From: Ardenticatenaceae bacterium
GTDB lineage: Bacteria > Chloroflexota > Anaerolineae > Promineifilales > Promineifilaceae
Reading direction: 5' to 3'
Length of the DNA stretch: 64,000 nt
NCBI GenBank assembly: GCA_020634565.1
Contig: JACKBN010000003.1
Span: 310,001-374,000 of the forward strand
The position numbers and the translations under genes are program-made. Shown here piece after piece: positions 33,363 to 41,138 of this stretch. Numbering within the stretch: position 1 is the stretch's first letter; each line of letters begins with the position of its first letter. The notes under the pieces are model-generated. The model saw only the letters and a list, made by a program, of their open reading frames with translations, was not told the origin of the DNA and did no database searches.

Positions 33363-36300
33363 CTACGGGAGGAGGGCCAAAACCTCGGCGGCGTCTACCT
33401 GGCCCCAATGGTAGCCCATGTCGAGGGACATGGTTTGGGCGCGGGTGGCCTCTTGACGGGCAGCGGTGGGGTTGTTGCTGGCCAGGTGCGCCCAGGCGAG
33501 GGCGATGCGGCTGTCCGCTTCGTAGATGCGGTAGCCGCCGTCGCTGGCGTAGCCGAGGGCTTCACGCAGGTCGGAGAAGGCTTGCTGGAGGGGCAAAACG
33601 ACATCGCTGGTAGGGGCAGGTCTCAGACCTGCCCCTACACCTGCCCCACCGGATGCAAACCCAGCATGATATTTTGCCGCCCAGCGCCCCCGCGCCAGCA
33701 GTGCCTCGATGAGGACGGCGCGGTCAGAAATGGAGCGGGCGATGGTGAGGGCGGTGTCGAAATGGTCGCGGGCGGCAGCGATGTCCTCAGCGCCGCCCGC
33801 AGCCGCAGCCAGTTCCCCCAGGACGCGGTGGCACATGCTGATTTTGTCGGGCCAGCGATAGCGCTCGCAGATGGTCAGGTTGGCGGCCGTGACGCGCCGC
33901 GCATACTCTGCCTGCCCCACCCGCCGCAAATGCTCCGCGTGATGGATGCCATCGAGGCTGTAGAGATACTGCTTCGATGAATCTTCCTCCTGTTCCATTT
34001 TTTCGACTTGCTGATACATTGCGCTGGCTTCATTAGACTCCCCAAGGAGATGCTTGGCCCATGCCAGCCATTCAAGCGACCATTGCTCATCCCGCTTGTT
34101 CTCGGCGCGGCGGGCCAGGGTGAGGGCTTCCTCGGCGGCGGTGGCGCTGGCGGTCAGCCGCCCCAGGTGGGCGTTCAGATCCGCCAGGTTTTGGTAACCG
34201 ACGCTGGTGTTGTGCCAGTCTTCCAGTTCCAACTTGATTTGATTGTGGCGTTCGTAGAAGGGAACGGCCGTTGCCAACCGCCCCAAATTCATCAAGCGTA
34301 ACCCAACGGCATTCAAAATCCAGCTTTTGTCACTGGCCTTGCTCACTTGCGGTTCCTGGCCTGTATCTCCATTGGGAAAGAATTGCAGCATGATGTTTAG
34401 CGAAGTTTCGTATGCCCCAAGAACGTGAATCTCATAATACCGATTCTCTTGCCTGATGCGTTCCCGGTGGATTTGATACGCTTCATCATAAGCCCCAGCG
34501 CGGCAGGCATGGTAAACCACCTCAATCAGCGGGGCCAGGTCAGCCAGGGTGGGCTGGTGGGGCGTGTCGCCCGCCAGCGCCAGGTAGTAATCTTTCAGTT
34601 GGTCGTGGGTTTTCTCCGCTTGCCCGCTGCCCGTCAGCAGCGCCAGGTAATGGCTGCGCACCAGGGGGTGGGTGGTGTAAGTGTCGGCCGCCTCGTTGTG
34701 GCGCAGCAGCCGGTAGCTTGCCAGCTGCGTTATTAACGCTTCAAATTCAACATCATCCAATGCCGCCAACACCTGCTGTAGGGGCAAGCCGTCGGCTTGC
34801 CCACCCCCTGGGCGAATCACCGCTTCGCCCGTACCTTTCGGCTTTCGGTTTAGCAAACGATCTAAAAACCCAGGTTTTTCATCTGCGTCATCTGCGAAAT
34901 CTGTGGATTTTCCCCGAAACACGCGGGCAAATGCATCAGGCGCAACCGGCGTGCGGAAGGCGCTGAAAAGGGTCATGAAGGCGCGTTCGGCGGCGGTGAG
35001 GTGCTCGTCGTAGCGGCGCAACACGCGGTGCACGTGGCTGTACCGCTGCCGCGCCTCATCCGGCGCATCCTCCGGTAGGGACAAGGCATGCCTTGTCCCT
35101 ACAACGTCAAATTCATGGGCAAAGGCGATGTCGCCAGCGTGCCGCCAGTGGAGGTAGCTGCCCAGTAGGGAGAGCGTCAGGGCGTGGCCGTCCCATTGGC
35201 GCACCAGTTGGTCCAGGGCGGTGTCTGGCCCGGTGACGCCCAGTTCGCGCAGCAAAGCCCGCCCATCTTCCTCTGAAACCGGGCCAACGTCCCGATGGGT
35301 GTAGCTGGTGTAGGCCAGCAAATCGAGCAGCGGGGCGCGGCTGGTGATGAGGCAAAAGCTGCTGTGCCCCGGCGCGGCAAACAGCTCCAAAAAGGTTTGC
35401 AAATCGGGGCTGCTGAGCAGGCCGTAGTCGTCCCCTTCTTGCCGCTGGAGCACTTCCAGCCCATCGAGGACAAACAGATAACGGCCGTTGGCCAGCATGG
35501 CGGCAATCGCTTGGGCTTTAGCACTGCTAGCACGGAACAAGTTCTTGCCAATCTGCCCACCGCTAATGAAATCCAGCGCCGCCTCGAAAAATTCATCCAC
35601 GTTTTGGTTATCGTAAAAGCCCCACCAGAAAATACCTGTAGGGCGATTTGTCAAATCGCCCAACGAATCCACCCAGCGGCGGGCCAGGCTGGATTTGCCT
35701 TCGCCGCCAAAGCCAATGAGGCCGGTGACGCGGCGGTTGGGGTCGCTGTAATCTGCGGTTACACCGCTTAGCAGCTCAGCACGACCCACCCATTCCGCCA
35801 GCGGTGGCGGGGCGGCGTGGAATTGGGCCTCGGGCGGCACCGGCTGGATTTGGCGAGCCACTTGCTGGAAGTCGGCCTGGGGCTGGGGCGCGGCGGCTTT
35901 GGGCAGCGGCGCATCTTGCAATGCCACCGCCAACGGTGGAATGGTTAGCACGCGGGCGTTGATGCCCCAAGAAGTGCCCTGGTCAATGCCGTCCGGCTTG
36001 GCTTTGTGTACTTCGGCAATCAGACCGACGACGAGATTGCGCTCAACGTCCAGAATGCCTGCGCCGCTCATGCCCTGGTTGATCTGATTGGATTCCAGTT
36101 GGATTGGTTCCGTGTGCAACGTGTAGCCTTCGGGTGACGGGACGGCATCAAAAATAGTGCCGTGGGCGTGGCCAGCCTGGTATTGCGCCAAACGCCGGAA
36201 GCCAAAGCTGCGGAAGGGGTGGAAGGCGGATGGTTCGGCCGTGCCCAGGGTGGGCAGCTGCTCCGGCCCCAGCGGCGGCGGGGCGTCGAGCTGGAGGACG

Positions 36301-36590
36301 ACCACATCGTCATCGTGGCTGGGGAAACATTGGGCGACGGTGGCGCGGTACGCTTTGCGCTCGTCGCCGCGCGCCTGGGGGAAGTAGACGCCAATCTCGG
36401 CGTTGGCGGCCTCGCGCGGGTGCACATCGAGGATGCTTTTGATGACGTGGGCGCAGGTGATGACCTGTCCATTCATGGTGATGGCCAGACCGGTGCCGTG
36501 GATGCGGTCGGTTTCAGGATCGCGAATCTGGACGGTGAAGTCGCGCAGGTTTTGGAGAATGGTGCCGTTTTGTGGTTCGTTCATGGTCAT
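33363..36590 (-). CDS. Trypsin-like protease / STAND ATPase / TPR protein
   Basis: A 1075-residue, three-part protein. Residues about 10-215 are a trypsin-like (HtrA-type) protease: ITCAHVIKS with the His, DDDVVVLQL with the Asp, and INQGMSGAGIL with the Ser. Residues about 260-560 hold a STAND/NACHT-like ATPase: P-loop GFGGEGKSSLARRW and Walker B YLFVLDGLEVLQ. From about 690 the rest is helical TPR-like repeats. No signal peptide is visible, so it is cytoplasmic. The plan (effector-ATPase-sensor) is that of STAND conflict proteins such as Avs-type phage sensors and R-protein-like systems, with the protease as effector and TPR as sensor. The defence role is inference. Several palindromic elements sit inside the frame. 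Confidence 0.85.
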   Translation of the reverse strand: MTMNEPQNGTILQNLRDFTVQIRDPETDRIHGTGLAITMNGQVITCAHVIKSILDVHPREAANAEIGVYFPQARGDERKAYRATVAQCFPSHDDDVVVLQLDAPPPLGPEQLPTLGTAEPSAFHPFRSFGFRRLAQYQAGHAHGTIFDAVPSPEGYTLHTEPIQLESNQINQGMSGAGILDVERNLVVGLIAEVHKAKPDGIDQGTSWGINARVLTIPPLAVALQDAPLPKAAAPQPQADFQQVARQIQPVPPEAQFHAAPPPLAEWVGRAELLSGVTADYSDPNRRVTGLIGFGGEGKSSLARRWVDSLGDLTNRPTGIFWWGFYDNQNVDEFFEAALDFISGGQIGKNLFRASSAKAQAIAAMLANGRYLFVLDGLEVLQRQEGDDYGLLSSPDLQTFLELFAAPGHSSFCLITSRAPLLDLLAYTSYTHRDVGPVSEEDGRALLRELGVTGPDTALDQLVRQWDGHALTLSLLGSYLHWRHAGDIAFAHEFDVVGTRHALSLPEDAPDEARQRYSHVHRVLRRYDEHLTAAERAFMTLFSAFRTPVAPDAFARVFRGKSTDFADDADEKPGFLDRLLNRKPKGTGEAVIRPGGGQADGLPLQQVLAALDDVEFEALITQLASYRLLRHNEAADTYTTHPLVRSHYLALLTGSGQAEKTHDQLKDYYLALAGDTPHQPTLADLAPLIEVVYHACRAGAYDEAYQIHRERIRQENRYYEIHVLGAYETSLNIMLQFFPNGDTGQEPQVSKASDKSWILNAVGLRLMNLGRLATAVPFYERHNQIKLELEDWHNTSVGYQNLADLNAHLGRLTASATAAEEALTLARRAENKRDEQWSLEWLAWAKHLLGESNEASAMYQQVEKMEQEEDSSKQYLYSLDGIHHAEHLRRVGQAEYARRVTAANLTICERYRWPDKISMCHRVLGELAAAAGGAEDIAAARDHFDTALTIARSISDRAVLIEALLARGRWAAKYHAGFASGGAGVGAGLRPAPTSDVVLPLQQAFSDLREALGYASDGGYRIYEADSRIALAWAHLASNNPTAARQEATRAQTMSLDMGYHWGQVDAAEVLALLP
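33610..33638. repeat. Palindromic element 1 inside the STAND gene
   Basis: Perfect 14-base arms around a single central base, starting GTAGGGGCAGGTCT. On the gene strand it encodes VGAGLRPAPT within a flexible part between TPR helices. The frame is kept. Confidence 0.85.
34778..34830. repeat. Palindromic elements 2 and 3 inside the STAND gene
   Basis: Two adjacent stems: GTAGGGGCAAGCC-gtc-GGCTTGCCC (34778-34802) and GGGCGAA-tcaccgc-TTCGCCC (34810-34830). Together they encode the linker TGEAVIRPGGGQADGLPLQ between the ATPase winged region and the TPR part. The frame is kept. Confidence 0.8.
34881..34910. repeat. Repeat ATCTGCGTCATCTGCGAAAT inside the STAND gene
   Basis: The stretch atctgcgtcatctgcgaaat continues into ctgtggattt and is translated as KSTDFADDADE. 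I recall this as a common dispersed repeat in Chloroflexota and other phyla. It is an acidic insert next to palindromic elements 2 and 3. Confidence 0.5.
35075..35102. repeat. Palindromic element 4 inside the STAND gene
   Basis: A perfect 28-base palindrome (14 + 14, no loop) beginning GTAGGGACAAGGCA. It encodes VVGTRHALSLP in the C-terminal part of the ATPase region. The frame is kept. Confidence 0.85.
35638..35661. repeat. Palindromic element 5 inside the STAND gene
   Basis: Arms GGGCGATTT (35641-35649) and AAATCGCCC (35653-35661) around gtc, preceded by GTA as in the other elements. It encodes GDLTNRPTG just after the P-loop helix of the ATPase. The frame is kept. Confidence 0.75.
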
Positions 36591-36685
36591 GTCAATTCAA
36601 TTATCGTAGGGGCGGGATGGCGCGGAAAGAACCGCCGAACGCGGCAAAAGTCGCGCCCGCGCCGTCTCGCCCAGGATGGTCAGGT

Positions 36686-36750
36686 GGGGTGAGACAACCG
36701 GGACAAACGGCCGTTTGTTTGTCAAAATTGTTTTCCGGTTGTCCCACCCC
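36686..36750. repeat. Nested hairpin in the 452-base gap upstream of the adenylation gene
   Basis: Outer arms ggggtgagacaaccgg (36686-36701) and its complement with one change (36735-36750) enclose acaaacggccgtttgt, itself a palindrome with one ACGGCCGT core. The gap 36591-37042 separates the divergent STAND and adenylation genes. It also holds direct repeats near 36834-36870 and one more ACGGCCGT at about 36952. I see no gene in it. Confidence 0.7.
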
Positions 36751-36833
36751 TACCGGTGTTTTGGGTTGTCATGGGTCGTTTCCTGGTGGAACGGTAGAAA
36801 CTTTGTTGAGGGGATGGTAGCAGAAAGAATGGG

Positions 36834-36870
36834 AATTGTGAATGGTGAATAATTAATTGTGAATGGTGAA
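36834..36870. repeat. Direct repeat aattgtgaatggtgaa
   Basis: Two identical 16-base copies (36834-36849 and 36855-36870) are separated by 5 bases (taatt), in the intergenic region before the adenylation gene. AT-rich and intergenic; it could be part of a promoter region or a small repeat unit. Confidence 0.7.
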
Positions 36871-37042
36871 GTGAAGGGGTGACGCACTTGTTTGGGTGGG
36901 GGCTGTGGTGGGAGGAAGTGCGTCGCACCTGGGTGGGGATGGTAATACGGCCGTAACCTCTTCGTAAGCCGGTTGCAATATCTGGGGGACACACTGTGGC
37001 GCATTGAATCTTTCAGAAAAGAATGCATGAAAGGAGCACAGT

Positions 37043-38731
37043 ATGTTAAATATCCCGAACTATTCTCCTCCTCGCTTACGCCACCGTCCGTTCCCAACAA
37101 CCATCCAACCAGATGAACCACAGAGCAAGCGCAGGCCGCAAGCGCGGTTTGTCTTTAACAAGCAGGCGCTGAGCAATTTGTCGCTGCTGGACCAGGTGCT
37201 GTTTGCGCAGTTTGGCCAGGGGCCGCAGGTGCCGGTGCCGTACGCCACGATGCACCAGGCGTTTGAGCATTTTGCCAGCATTCAACCGAATGCAATTGCC
37301 GTGGCGCACCAGGGTGAATCCATCACCTACGGCGAACTGGACCGACAGGCGAACCGGCTGGCGGCCCATCTGGCTGAATTGGGCGTAAACACCGGCGATC
37401 ACGTCGCCCTCTTTTTGCAGCGCTCGATTCCGATGATTGTGGGCATTTTGGCGACGCTGAAGGCGGGCGCGGCGTATGTGCCGCAGCACGTGGGCGTGGC
37501 GCCAGAAGCGCACCTCAACTACGTGCTAGACGTGGCCCAGATTGACGTGATTTTGACGCTTTCTCGGTTGGCGGATGATGTTCCGGTGCCAGACGGCCGT
37601 TCCCTCATCGCCATCGACACGTTTATGCAGCAACCGTTTGCCGACGAGACCGAATTTGTAGAGAGCTTTGTGCCGGAAACGGCCGTTTCGCCCCACAACA
37701 CCTGCTTCATCATCTTCACCTCCGGCACGACGGGCAAGCCCAACGGCGTGCAGGTGACGCACGGCAACGTGGGCAATATTTTGCTCACCGCGCCGGGCAA
37801 TTTGGGCATCCAGCCTGGCATGAAGGTAGGCCAGATTCTCAGCATCGCTTTCGACATGGCGGCGTGGGAAATTTTGGGCTGCCTGAGCAACGGCGGCACG
37901 CTGCTGATTCGCGGCAAGGATTTCATGGAAACGGCGCGGCAGGTGGATGTCATCATCTCCACCCCCTCTATTTTGGCCACGTTTGATGCGGACCAGTGCC
38001 AAAATGTGCAGACGGTGGCCGTGGCGGGCGAGCCTTGCCCGCGGCCGTTGGCGGACAAGTGGGGCGCGTTTTGCGCCTTCTACAACTCCTGCGGTCCTAC
38101 CGAGGTGACGATTGTGAACACCGCCGAGCAGCATTTGCCCTGGAAGGAAGGGCTGACGATTGGCAAACCCACCCCCAACAACACGGTGTATGTGCTGGAT
38201 GAGGATTTACGGCCGTTGCCCATCGGCGAGGTGGGTGAAATGTGGGCGGGCGGCGATTGTGTCTCCAAAGGCTACATCGGTAACGAGGAATTGACGGCAG
38301 AGCGGTATCGCCCCGACCCATTTTTGGGCGGCGGGCGGATGATGTTCCGCACCCGCGATTTGGGGAAATGGACGGCTGAGGGGGAACTGGAGCATTACGG
38401 CCGTACCGATGACCAGGTGAAAATTCGCGGCTTCCGCGTGGAGCTGGATTCGGTGTCTGCCGCGCTGGAATCGACGCCCAACTGCACGCGGGCCGTGGCG
38501 CTGAAGCTGGACAGCCGCGATTTGGTGGGCTTTGTCTCGCCGCGCACGGTGGATGTGGACGCGGCCAAGCAGGCGGTGGCCGACCAGCTGCCGTACTACT
38601 GCACGCCGAAGTTCATCATCGATTTGGAAGAGCTGCCCAAAACGCCGCGCGGCAAGATTGACAAGCGGCTGCTATTAGAAATGGCCAAGGCGCACGATGC
38701 GGCGTTGCTGGCAACCCCCGCCGGGGACTAA
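37043..38731 (+). CDS. Free-standing amino acid adenylation protein (NRPS A domain, TmpL-like N-part)
   Basis: A 562-residue AMP-forming enzyme. The core motifs are present: ITYGELDRQANRLA, A3 FIIFTSGTTGKPNGVQVTHGN, A4 IAFDMAAWEILG with the amino-group-binding Asp, A5 NSCGPTE, A8 GRTDDQVKIRGFRVEL and A10 PKTPRGKIDKR. There is no carrier protein domain, so the aminoacyl-AMP must be passed to a separate carrier or used directly. It is followed by a six-helix membrane flavoprotein. This A-domain/membrane/FAD-NAD combination resembles the fungal TmpL redox protein in split form. It starts at an AAAGGAG ribosome site and its last few residues come from a dispersed repeat. Confidence 0.9.
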   Translation: MLNIPNYSPPRLRHRPFPTTIQPDEPQSKRRPQARFVFNKQALSNLSLLDQVLFAQFGQGPQVPVPYATMHQAFEHFASIQPNAIAVAHQGESITYGELDRQANRLAAHLAELGVNTGDHVALFLQRSIPMIVGILATLKAGAAYVPQHVGVAPEAHLNYVLDVAQIDVILTLSRLADDVPVPDGRSLIAIDTFMQQPFADETEFVESFVPETAVSPHNTCFIIFTSGTTGKPNGVQVTHGNVGNILLTAPGNLGIQPGMKVGQILSIAFDMAAWEILGCLSNGGTLLIRGKDFMETARQVDVIISTPSILATFDADQCQNVQTVAVAGEPCPRPLADKWGAFCAFYNSCGPTEVTIVNTAEQHLPWKEGLTIGKPTPNNTVYVLDEDLRPLPIGEVGEMWAGGDCVSKGYIGNEELTAERYRPDPFLGGGRMMFRTRDLGKWTAEGELEHYGRTDDQVKIRGFRVELDSVSAALESTPNCTRAVALKLDSRDLVGFVSPRTVDVDAAKQAVADQLPYYCTPKFIIDLEELPKTPRGKIDKRLLLEMAKAHDAALLATPAGD

Positions 38732-38820
38732 AGCCCCCGGCTAGATGTGGAAGCCCTATCGGGCTGATTCATTAGCCTCGTAGAGGCTTGCATAACTAGC
38801 CCAGTCGTTCACGGCTGGGT
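38721..38820. repeat. Multi-hairpin repeat overlapping the 3' end of the adenylation gene
   Basis: Four consecutive stems: ccgggg/ccccgg (38721-38740), agccc/gggct (38752-38765), agcctc/gaggct (38774-38788) and cccag/ctggg (38800-38819). It starts inside the adenylation gene and fills the 110-base gap to the next gene. The type (cggggactaaag...) is one that I recall as dispersed in other genomes. Confidence 0.75.
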
Positions 38821-38841
38821 GAAGATAGAAGGAAAATCAAC

Positions 38842-40218
38842 ATGTTACGAACATTCCCTAATGACGTTTTGGCTGGACGACGCGACGAGAAGCGGGAACG
38901 GCCGTCTCAACCCCAAACCGGCACCTTACCCCCACAGCAACCGCTGCTGCGCCGCATGTGGAAACATCGCTATTTGATGCATTACCACCGCCTGATTGCG
39001 TTGGTGGTGTTGGTGAACCTGGCACTGCTGGCTTACGGCTTGACGCAATGGCACTGGTGGACGGCCGAAGCAATCAACCTTACCGCGCTGTCCAATTTGG
39101 TAGTGGCTAACATTGGTCTGGCGATTGTGATTCGGCAGCAGTACGTGATTAATTTGTTGTTCAAAATCGCCACCAGCGTGCCCACCAGCTGGCCGCTGCG
39201 CATCCGGGCGCTGGCGGGCAAGGTGTACCACTTTGGCGGCATCCATGTGGGCGGGGCAATTGTCGGCACGCTCTGGTTTGGCGCGTTTGTTGGCTCGCTG
39301 GTTTATAGCTGGGCCAACGGGCTGCCGGGTGTTTCATTGGCAACGATGATTGTGACCGGCGTGCTGTTGGCGCTGCTCATCGCCATCATCGCTCTCTCCA
39401 TGCCACAATTCCGGGCCAAATACCATGACCAGTTTGAGCTGATGCACCGCTTTGGCGGCTGGGCGTCGTTGCTGCTGTTCTGGGTGCAGACGATTTTGTT
39501 CACCAATGACCAGGGCGGTACGGTGTGGGCGTCGCCCGGCTTTTGGGTTCTGCTCGTCGTCACGTTTAGCATTGCCTTGCCGTGGCTGCGGTTGAAGAAG
39601 GTGGCGGTGCAGATTGAACGGCCGTCCAACCACGTCGCGCTGGTTCAGTTTAATCATGGGGTGACGCCGTTTGCTGGATCGTCAACGGCCGTTTCGCGCA
39701 GTCCACTCACCGAATGGCACTCCTTTGCCAACGTGCCCGCGCCGGGGCAAGATGGTTTTCGCCTGACGATTAGCCGCGCCGGAGATTGGACCGGTCAACT
39801 CATCGACGACATGCCGTCGCACGTTTGGGTGAAGGGCATTCCCACGGCGGGCGTGGGCAACATCGACAAGTTGTTTAAGCGCGTGGTGTGGATTGCCACC
39901 GGCAGCGGTATCGGCCCGACGCTGCCGCATCTGCTGGCGCACACGGCTCCGGCGCGATTGGTTTGGTCCACCCGCACCCCGCGCGCCACTTACGGCGACG
40001 AGCTGGTGGATGAGATTCTGGAATCTGAGCCGAACGCTTTAATTTGGGACACGAACGAAAACGGCCGTCCCGACTTGGTGCAGCTGGCCTATGACGCCGT
40101 GCAGGAATTTGACGCCGAAGCGGTGATTGTGATTTCCAACAAGAAGCTCACCTGGCAGGTGGTGTACGGCATGGAAAGTCGCGGCATTCCGGCGTATGGG
40201 GCAATCTGGGATTCGTAA
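38842..40218 (+). CDS. Six-helix membrane protein with C-terminal FAD/NAD-binding part (TmpA/TmpL-like)
   Basis: A 458-residue membrane oxidoreductase. Residues about 45-255 contain around six hydrophobic helices with conserved His (MHYHRLIALVVLVNLALLAYG, KVYHFGGIHVGGAIVGTLW, FELMHRFGGWASLLLFW), as in ferric reductase/NADPH oxidase-like proteins. The C-terminal ~180 residues resemble ferredoxin-reductase-type FAD/NAD domains: RLTISRAGDWTGQL, and WIATGSGIGPTLPHLLAH for nucleotide binding. It follows the free-standing adenylation gene on the same strand. Fungal TmpL fuses these parts in one chain and works in peroxisome-linked redox balance; here they are split. Function in bacteria is unproven. 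An AGAAGGAAAA ribosome site precedes the start. Confidence 0.83.
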   Translation: MLRTFPNDVLAGRRDEKRERPSQPQTGTLPPQQPLLRRMWKHRYLMHYHRLIALVVLVNLALLAYGLTQWHWWTAEAINLTALSNLVVANIGLAIVIRQQYVINLLFKIATSVPTSWPLRIRALAGKVYHFGGIHVGGAIVGTLWFGAFVGSLVYSWANGLPGVSLATMIVTGVLLALLIAIIALSMPQFRAKYHDQFELMHRFGGWASLLLFWVQTILFTNDQGGTVWASPGFWVLLVVTFSIALPWLRLKKVAVQIERPSNHVALVQFNHGVTPFAGSSTAVSRSPLTEWHSFANVPAPGQDGFRLTISRAGDWTGQLIDDMPSHVWVKGIPTAGVGNIDKLFKRVVWIATGSGIGPTLPHLLAHTAPARLVWSTRTPRATYGDELVDEILESEPNALIWDTNENGRPDLVQLAYDAVQEFDAEAVIVISNKKLTWQVVYGMESRGIPAYGAIWDS

Positions 40219-40279
40219 TCGGTGAACCGTGAACGGTAATCGGTTTGACCGATTACGGATAACCGATAACCGATTACCA
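40211..40279. repeat. GTAATCGGT-type repeat, copy 1
   Basis: A cluster of gtaatcggt / accgattac units before the enoyl-CoA hydratase start, including a 9-base hairpin at 40236-40256. It begins inside the last codons of the flavoprotein gene. Related clusters are at 50952-50982 and 53405-53468. Confidence 0.7.
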
Positions 40280-40290
40280 AAGGAAAAAAG

Positions 40291-41055
40291 ATGAGCATAA
40301 AAATTGAACAACAAGGTCGCACTGTCATCGTGCGGCTGAACCGGCCAGAGGTGTTGAACGCGCTGAATTCGGCGATGATGCATGAGATGGTGGCGCGGCT
40401 GTCGGAGCTGGATCGCGATCCGAGCGTGGGTTGTTTTGTCATCACCGGTAACGAGCGGGCCTTTGCTGCCGGAGCGGACATCAAGGAACTGGCTGCCAAA
40501 AGCTATATGGAAATGTTCCACGAGGACTTTTTTGCGCCGTGGGATCAGTTTGCGGCGCTGCGCACGCCGAAGATTGCGGCCGTTTCTGGCTACGCCCTCG
40601 GTGGTGGCTGTGAACTAGCGATGATGTGCGATCTCATTTACGCGGCGGACAATGCCAAATTTGGCCAGCCGGAAATCAAGCTGGGGCTGATTCCAGGCAT
40701 GGGTGGTTCGCAGCGGCTGACAAAGCTGGTGGGTAAAGCCAAGGCGATGGACATGCTGTTGACCGGTCGCATGATGGACGCCGCCGAGGCGGAACGTGCC
40801 GGACTGGTGGCTCGTGTCATTCCCGCCGACGATCTCATGGCGGAAACCCTGTCGGCGGCGGAGATGATTGGCTGTTGGGGGAAAACGGCCGTTATCGCCG
40901 CGCGCGAAGCCGTAGAAAGAGCCCAAGAAGGCAGCCTGCGTGAAGGGCTGCTCTTCGAACGACGCACCTACTATGCCCTCTGGGCCACGGCCGATGCCAA
41001 CGAGGGGATGCAGGCGTTTCTGGAAAAGCGAACACCCGTTTTTTCAGGACGATAA
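40291..41055 (+). CDS. Enoyl-CoA hydratase/isomerase family protein
   Basis: A 254-residue crotonase-fold enzyme. The oxyanion-hole segments are AFAAGADIKEL near residue 60 and SGYALGGGCELAMMCD near 105, with one catalytic Glu in GCELA and the other in FGQPEIKLGLIPGMGGSQRL near 130. Two Glu at these positions fit true hydratases of beta-oxidation or related pathways. It is 73 bases downstream of the membrane flavoprotein, across a dispersed repeat. Membership in the same operon is possible but uncertain. A strong terminator follows its stop. Confidence 0.93.
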   Translation: MSIKIEQQGRTVIVRLNRPEVLNALNSAMMHEMVARLSELDRDPSVGCFVITGNERAFAAGADIKELAAKSYMEMFHEDFFAPWDQFAALRTPKIAAVSGYALGGGCELAMMCDLIYAADNAKFGQPEIKLGLIPGMGGSQRLTKLVGKAKAMDMLLTGRMMDAAEAERAGLVARVIPADDLMAETLSAAEMIGCWGKTAVIAAREAVERAQEGSLREGLLFERRTYYALWATADANEGMQAFLEKRTPVFSGR

Positions 41056-41067
41056 ATTTAGAGAAAT

Positions 41068-41100
41068 AAAAGCGCCTCGAGTTTTACCCGAGGCGCTTTT
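41068..41100. terminator. Rho-independent terminator after enoyl-CoA hydratase
   Basis: Perfect 12-base arms aaaagcgcctcg (41068-41079) and its complement (41089-41100) around a 9-base loop, followed by a T-run. The A-run and T-run on both sides let it serve both this gene and the convergent secreted-protein gene. Confidence 0.9.
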
Positions 41101-41138
41101 TTCATTTGTAAACTGTTACTTTAGGCTAAAAGACGAAC

